From assembly GCA_965248255.1 (NCBI GenBank), contig CBDFIW010000003.1:2232001-2296000 (forward strand): DNA of 64,000 nt, written 5' to 3'. The DNA comes from JAKZVK01 sp965248255. Lineage in GTDB: Bacteria; Acidobacteriota; Terriglobia; Bryobacterales; UBA6623. The position numbers and the translations under genes are program-made. The notes beneath the pieces are model-generated. The model did not search any database, was not told where the DNA came from, and saw only the letters and a program-made list of their open reading frames with translations. Shown piece by piece: positions 61,626 to 64,000 of the stretch. Position 1 is the first letter of the stretch, and every line of letters starts with the position of its first letter.

Positions 61626-61927
61626 GCGTGTGGGCCCGAACGAATCGCACCCGACCATCCGATCTGAAGCGTAAACCCGTCGGGTGCACGTTCGACCTGA
61701 GCAATGCACGCGCCGTCACGATCCTTCAGGGCTACAAGCTCCCTCGGGACCCATCCTTAGTCACGTCGTTGTTCTTCTTTGCGAGCATGGAAAGGTACCG
61801 TGGATCCTCCAAGCAAAAAGCAGGACCACAGTCGCAGAGTGCGGTCGCCGGATCTGCGGCGTCCACCTGACTGTCCGTCGTCGCACGAACTTACGCCGAT
61901 CACAATTGCCACCAGCGGGAGCACCTT

Positions 61928-62002
61928 TTAGAGACTCGCAGCCCGCGCGGTTTGCCGCAACGCGGCTACTATCTGCTCCTCGCTGAAGCGCTTCTTTGGC
62001 AT
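61928..62002 (-). pseudogene. IS3-family orfA N-terminal stub
   Basis: The 24-residue peptide MPKKRFSEEQIVAALRQTAR is the classical start of IS3-family OrfA transposases (M-x-K-x-R-F-x-E-E-Q-I-V-x-x-L). It then meets a stop. The rest of the element is absent. Confidence 0.75.
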
Positions 62003-62144
62003 TCTTGGTTCTCCTTCTGCTCATATTTGTAACCATCTCAGACTGCAAATCCTCAACTTCTCACTGGTTCACTTTTGGGGTCTTGGGTCATTCGAAAACT
62101 CGACAGGCGCCCCCTAGCAGCACGAAAGGCAGAAGCTAGCTAAG

Positions 62145-62423
62145 CTAAGCCGCAATGCGGTAGTAAGTGCCTTCTATGAACTCGCCCGAAGACAGCTCAG
62201 GGCCCAGCCATGCTACGCAGCGATGCTCCGTGTGTCCAAATAGGGGTGCCGAGCGTCCGTTATTGGCAACTCGACCGTTGAGCAAGAAAGCATGATACGG
62301 TCACAGCCAGTTCCTGAGCACGCCGTAATCGCCCTGTTTCGTCAAGTCGTCGAAGTGGACCCGAGAGACGTTTGTGTAATTGACCCTCATACGCTCGAAT
62401 GCCTCCACTATTGACTCCCGCAT
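62145..62423 (-). pseudogene. unknown protein with in-frame TGA
   Basis: From ATG 62423 the frame reads MRESIVEAFERMRVNYTNVS, reaches VLRNWL, then TGA at 62301-62303, then continues unbroken PYHAFLLNGRVANNGRSAPL to EFIEGTYYRIAA and a TAG at 62145 (93 codons). TGG to TGA would explain it (Trp would give NWLWPYHAF). Protein-like composition continues on both sides. I do not recognise the family. It borders an IS630-type element on its upstream side, which may have removed the true start. Confidence 0.5.
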
Positions 62424-62426
62424 AAT

Positions 62427-63486
62427 ATAGAGTCAGTCAAAACAAAGAGAAGACTGTTTCCAGAAGGCCGTGATCAAACGCGGTTTGCGGTACATGCGGC
62501 GGAGTGCCTTGCGGGCCCGCTCGTTCAGCTCGCCGTAGTCTTTCGGACAGACGTTCGGCAACTCGTGCTGCTTCCAGTAAGCCCAGATGTATTCCACCGG
62601 ATTCAACTCCGGCGCATAGGGTGGCAAGTACTCGGTTGCGATGTGGCCTTCGGAGAGTTCGATGAACTCTTGCACCAGGCGGCTACGGTGCGCCGGCAGC
62701 CGATCCCAGACGATCAGCAGCGGGCGATCGATATGACGTGCCAACGCCTTGAGAAAGTCGGTCACTTGCTCTTTGCCGATCGCACCGGGATAGAGCCGGA
62801 AGTAGAAGTTACGCAGCGTCAGCCCCGCCGAGACGGAAAGCTTCTCCCAGTTGAAGTTAAACTGCAGCACCGGTGTTTGGCCACGTGGCGCCCAGGTGCG
62901 GCAGCGATGCGGCTTCTGACTCAATCCGCTTTCGTCGATGAAGACGAGCGTACGGCCTTCGTTTTGGGCTTTTTTTTAATGCGCTTCCAGGTCTTGCGCT
63001 TCCAGGTGCGGATCCGCTCTTCGTTGCGCTCGCGCGCCTTTCCGGCCGGGCGTTGCGGGCTCCAGTCGAGCGCTCGCAGGATCTTCCAGGCGTGGCCTGC
63101 GTGGTATGCGACCCCGAACTCGTCTCCGGTCAGCCGAGCCACCCGCGGACAGCTCCACAGGGGCGTTGGGAAGCCGTGGGCTTCCGGGCCTTCCAGCAGC
63201 AGCGACGTCAGGCGTTCGCGTTGTGCGGCATCGAGGAGCGGCTTGCGTCCGGCGCGCCCGGCCTGGCGGAGTCCGGCCGCACCCTGCTCGCGGTATTGCC
63301 GCCGCCACTCACTGACGGTTTGGCGAGCGACGTTCAGCCGTCTCGCCGTCTCGGACTGATTGTGGCCTTGGTGGAGCAGCCGCATCGCTTCGAAACGGCG
63401 CTTCTCCAGCGCCTTGAAATCCCGCTTCACACCTTTGGGGTTGCCCATACATATATAGATGCTCCACACTGTCAAAAAGTGTCATA
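62427..63486 (-). mobile_element. IS630-family insertion sequence (second type, two-frame)
   Basis: Element of about 1.06 kb distinct from the other IS630 type in this window. The ends are near AGTCAGTCAAAAC (left) and GTCAAAAAGTGTCATA (right), adjoining TA; the exact termini are uncertain. It interrupts the amidase-like gene at its right end and lies beside the TGA-bearing gene on the left. Confidence 0.7.
62433..63448 (-). CDS. IS630-family transposase in two frames with a -1 slippery site
   Basis: The first frame (ATG 63448, MGNPKGVKRDFKALEKRRFE) encodes an HTH domain (HNQSETARRLNVARQTVSEW, GFPTPLWSCPRVARLTGDEF). At 62973-62980 (eight A in the coding strand, ending AAAAAAG) the family reading passes to the -1 frame: KAQNEGRTLVFIDESGLSQK, then WDRLPAHRSRLVQEFIELSE and YLPPYAPELNPVEYIWAYWK, the DDE domain, ending at 62433. 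Unshifted, the first ORF stops shortly after at 62921. This is the known layout of IS630 elements that use programmed -1 frameshifting. Confidence 0.85.
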
Positions 63487-63927
63487 ATAATTTGCGGGAT
63501 TCAATAAGTACTTTACGGCGTCGTTCAGGGCTGCCGGACAGTTGTTGGGAGTGGTTGGGGCCTTAATCCGGATTCCCCCTGCAGCGAGGCAGTGACACAT
63601 GAAATGGGCACAATCCGGATCACACTCTTTTCCGCAGGAATTGCCTTTTCCGTCTTCGCAATACTGTCTTGCATTTCCAAAGGCAGCAGTCGGATCGTAA
63701 ACAACCTTGTCACCCCTAGCATCGGCCTCAACCACTACGGGAGATAGATCCTCGATCACACTATCCAGATACCACCGATCCTCGCGTTTCACACGCTCCG
63801 GGAATGAGGCTCATCGAGTCGCCGCAGATCCGCTCGTTTTGTCTTGCGACTTTACCTCCTATGCTGCACTCAGTGCGACGGCAATAACCCCCGCGCTTCT
63901 AGAGAGGACAGTACGCCGATCAATCAT
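63472..63927 (-). pseudogene. amidase-like exported protein, two in-frame stops and IS-truncated end
   Basis: From ATG 63927 the frame starts with a Tat-like signal (MIDRRTVLSRSAGVIAVALS), hits TAG at 63859-63861, then EVKSQDKTSGSAATR, then TGA at 63811-63813, then ASFPERVKREDRWYLDSVIE onward with no further stop. The mature region has CGKECDPDCAHFMCHCLAAG GI-type text (D-C-x-x-F-x-x-x-C-L-x-A-G-G), as in putative amidase domains. It ends NPANYYDTF, where the last codons come from the IS630 insertion. Two stops plus truncation make it a dead gene. Confidence 0.6.
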
Positions 63928-64000
63928 CGTGCCTCGGTGGATCTTGTCGCTTGTGGTGTTGCCCATAGGAATAGTCGATTGCACAATACCATAACGCCGC

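Overview
The window looks like a GC-rich chromosomal segment from an Acidobacteriota bacterium, most likely of the Solibacter/Bryobacter group. The best pointer is the large FG-GAP protein at 28.9-31.3 kb, which ends in a domain resembling the Solibacter-type C-terminal domain. Supporting genes are a Tat-exported sulfatase, a PQQ dehydrogenase, a DUF1080 (3-keto-disaccharide hydrolase) protein, a GH88/GH105-like hydrolase, a membrane-bound-dehydrogenase/HEAT/cytochrome c fusion and ECF sigma/ChrR-type genes. This assignment is inference from gene content.

Layout: 1-2.2 kb is a graveyard (a myb-like HTH gene cut by the window edge, LacI and IS1380 remnants, a zinc-ribbon gene with an in-frame stop, a small lipoprotein). 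2.3-10.4 kb is a phage-like block. A leftward five-gene chain with overlapping junctions runs CI/LexA-like repressor, 53-aa ORF, m5C methyltransferase, NotI-family endonuclease, 59-aa membrane protein. A rightward early operon runs Cro-like, pentapeptide protein, YqaJ exonuclease, ERF annealase, DUF669, HNH. A sigma70-like promoter and a strongly folded leader RNA precede a small gene at 11.0-11.6 kb. 11.7-13.9 kb holds a damaged ECF sigma gene and two anti-sigma genes. 14-26 kb is mostly housekeeping and secreted proteins (sugar isomerase-like, rpmE, an IS630 copy, a DASS transporter with a 23-base homopolymer, FG-GAP, BlaI-type regulator, YhaM-like nuclease, SurA-like chaperone, choice-of-anchor B protein). 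26-45 kb carries catabolic, signalling and DNA-processing genes (sulfatase, PQQ dehydrogenase, GAF-PP2C phosphatase, cold shock protein, topA, dprA). 45.4-48.5 kb is the large cytochrome/HEAT protein. 48.6-54.4 kb is a candidate immune cassette: SIR2-like protein, nSTAND NTPase with TM/coiled-coil/propeller (interrupted by an IS5-type element), and a membrane protein with an IPT/TIG-like domain. 54.6-60.7 kb returns to metabolism (thiE, GH105-like, DUF1080, START-like, VTT/DedA-like, radical SAM). 60.7-64 kb is again decayed: orphan BrnA, GNAT, IS3 and IS630 pieces, and two genes with in-frame stops.

A recurring theme is damage. At least six genes carry single-base frameshifts or internal deletions, three carry in-frame stops, and IS elements lie in or against rpmE, dprA, the nSTAND gene and an amidase-like gene. 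Some of this may be assembly error; the in-frame stops and IS junctions look more like real genome erosion. No tRNA, rRNA or CRISPR array was seen.
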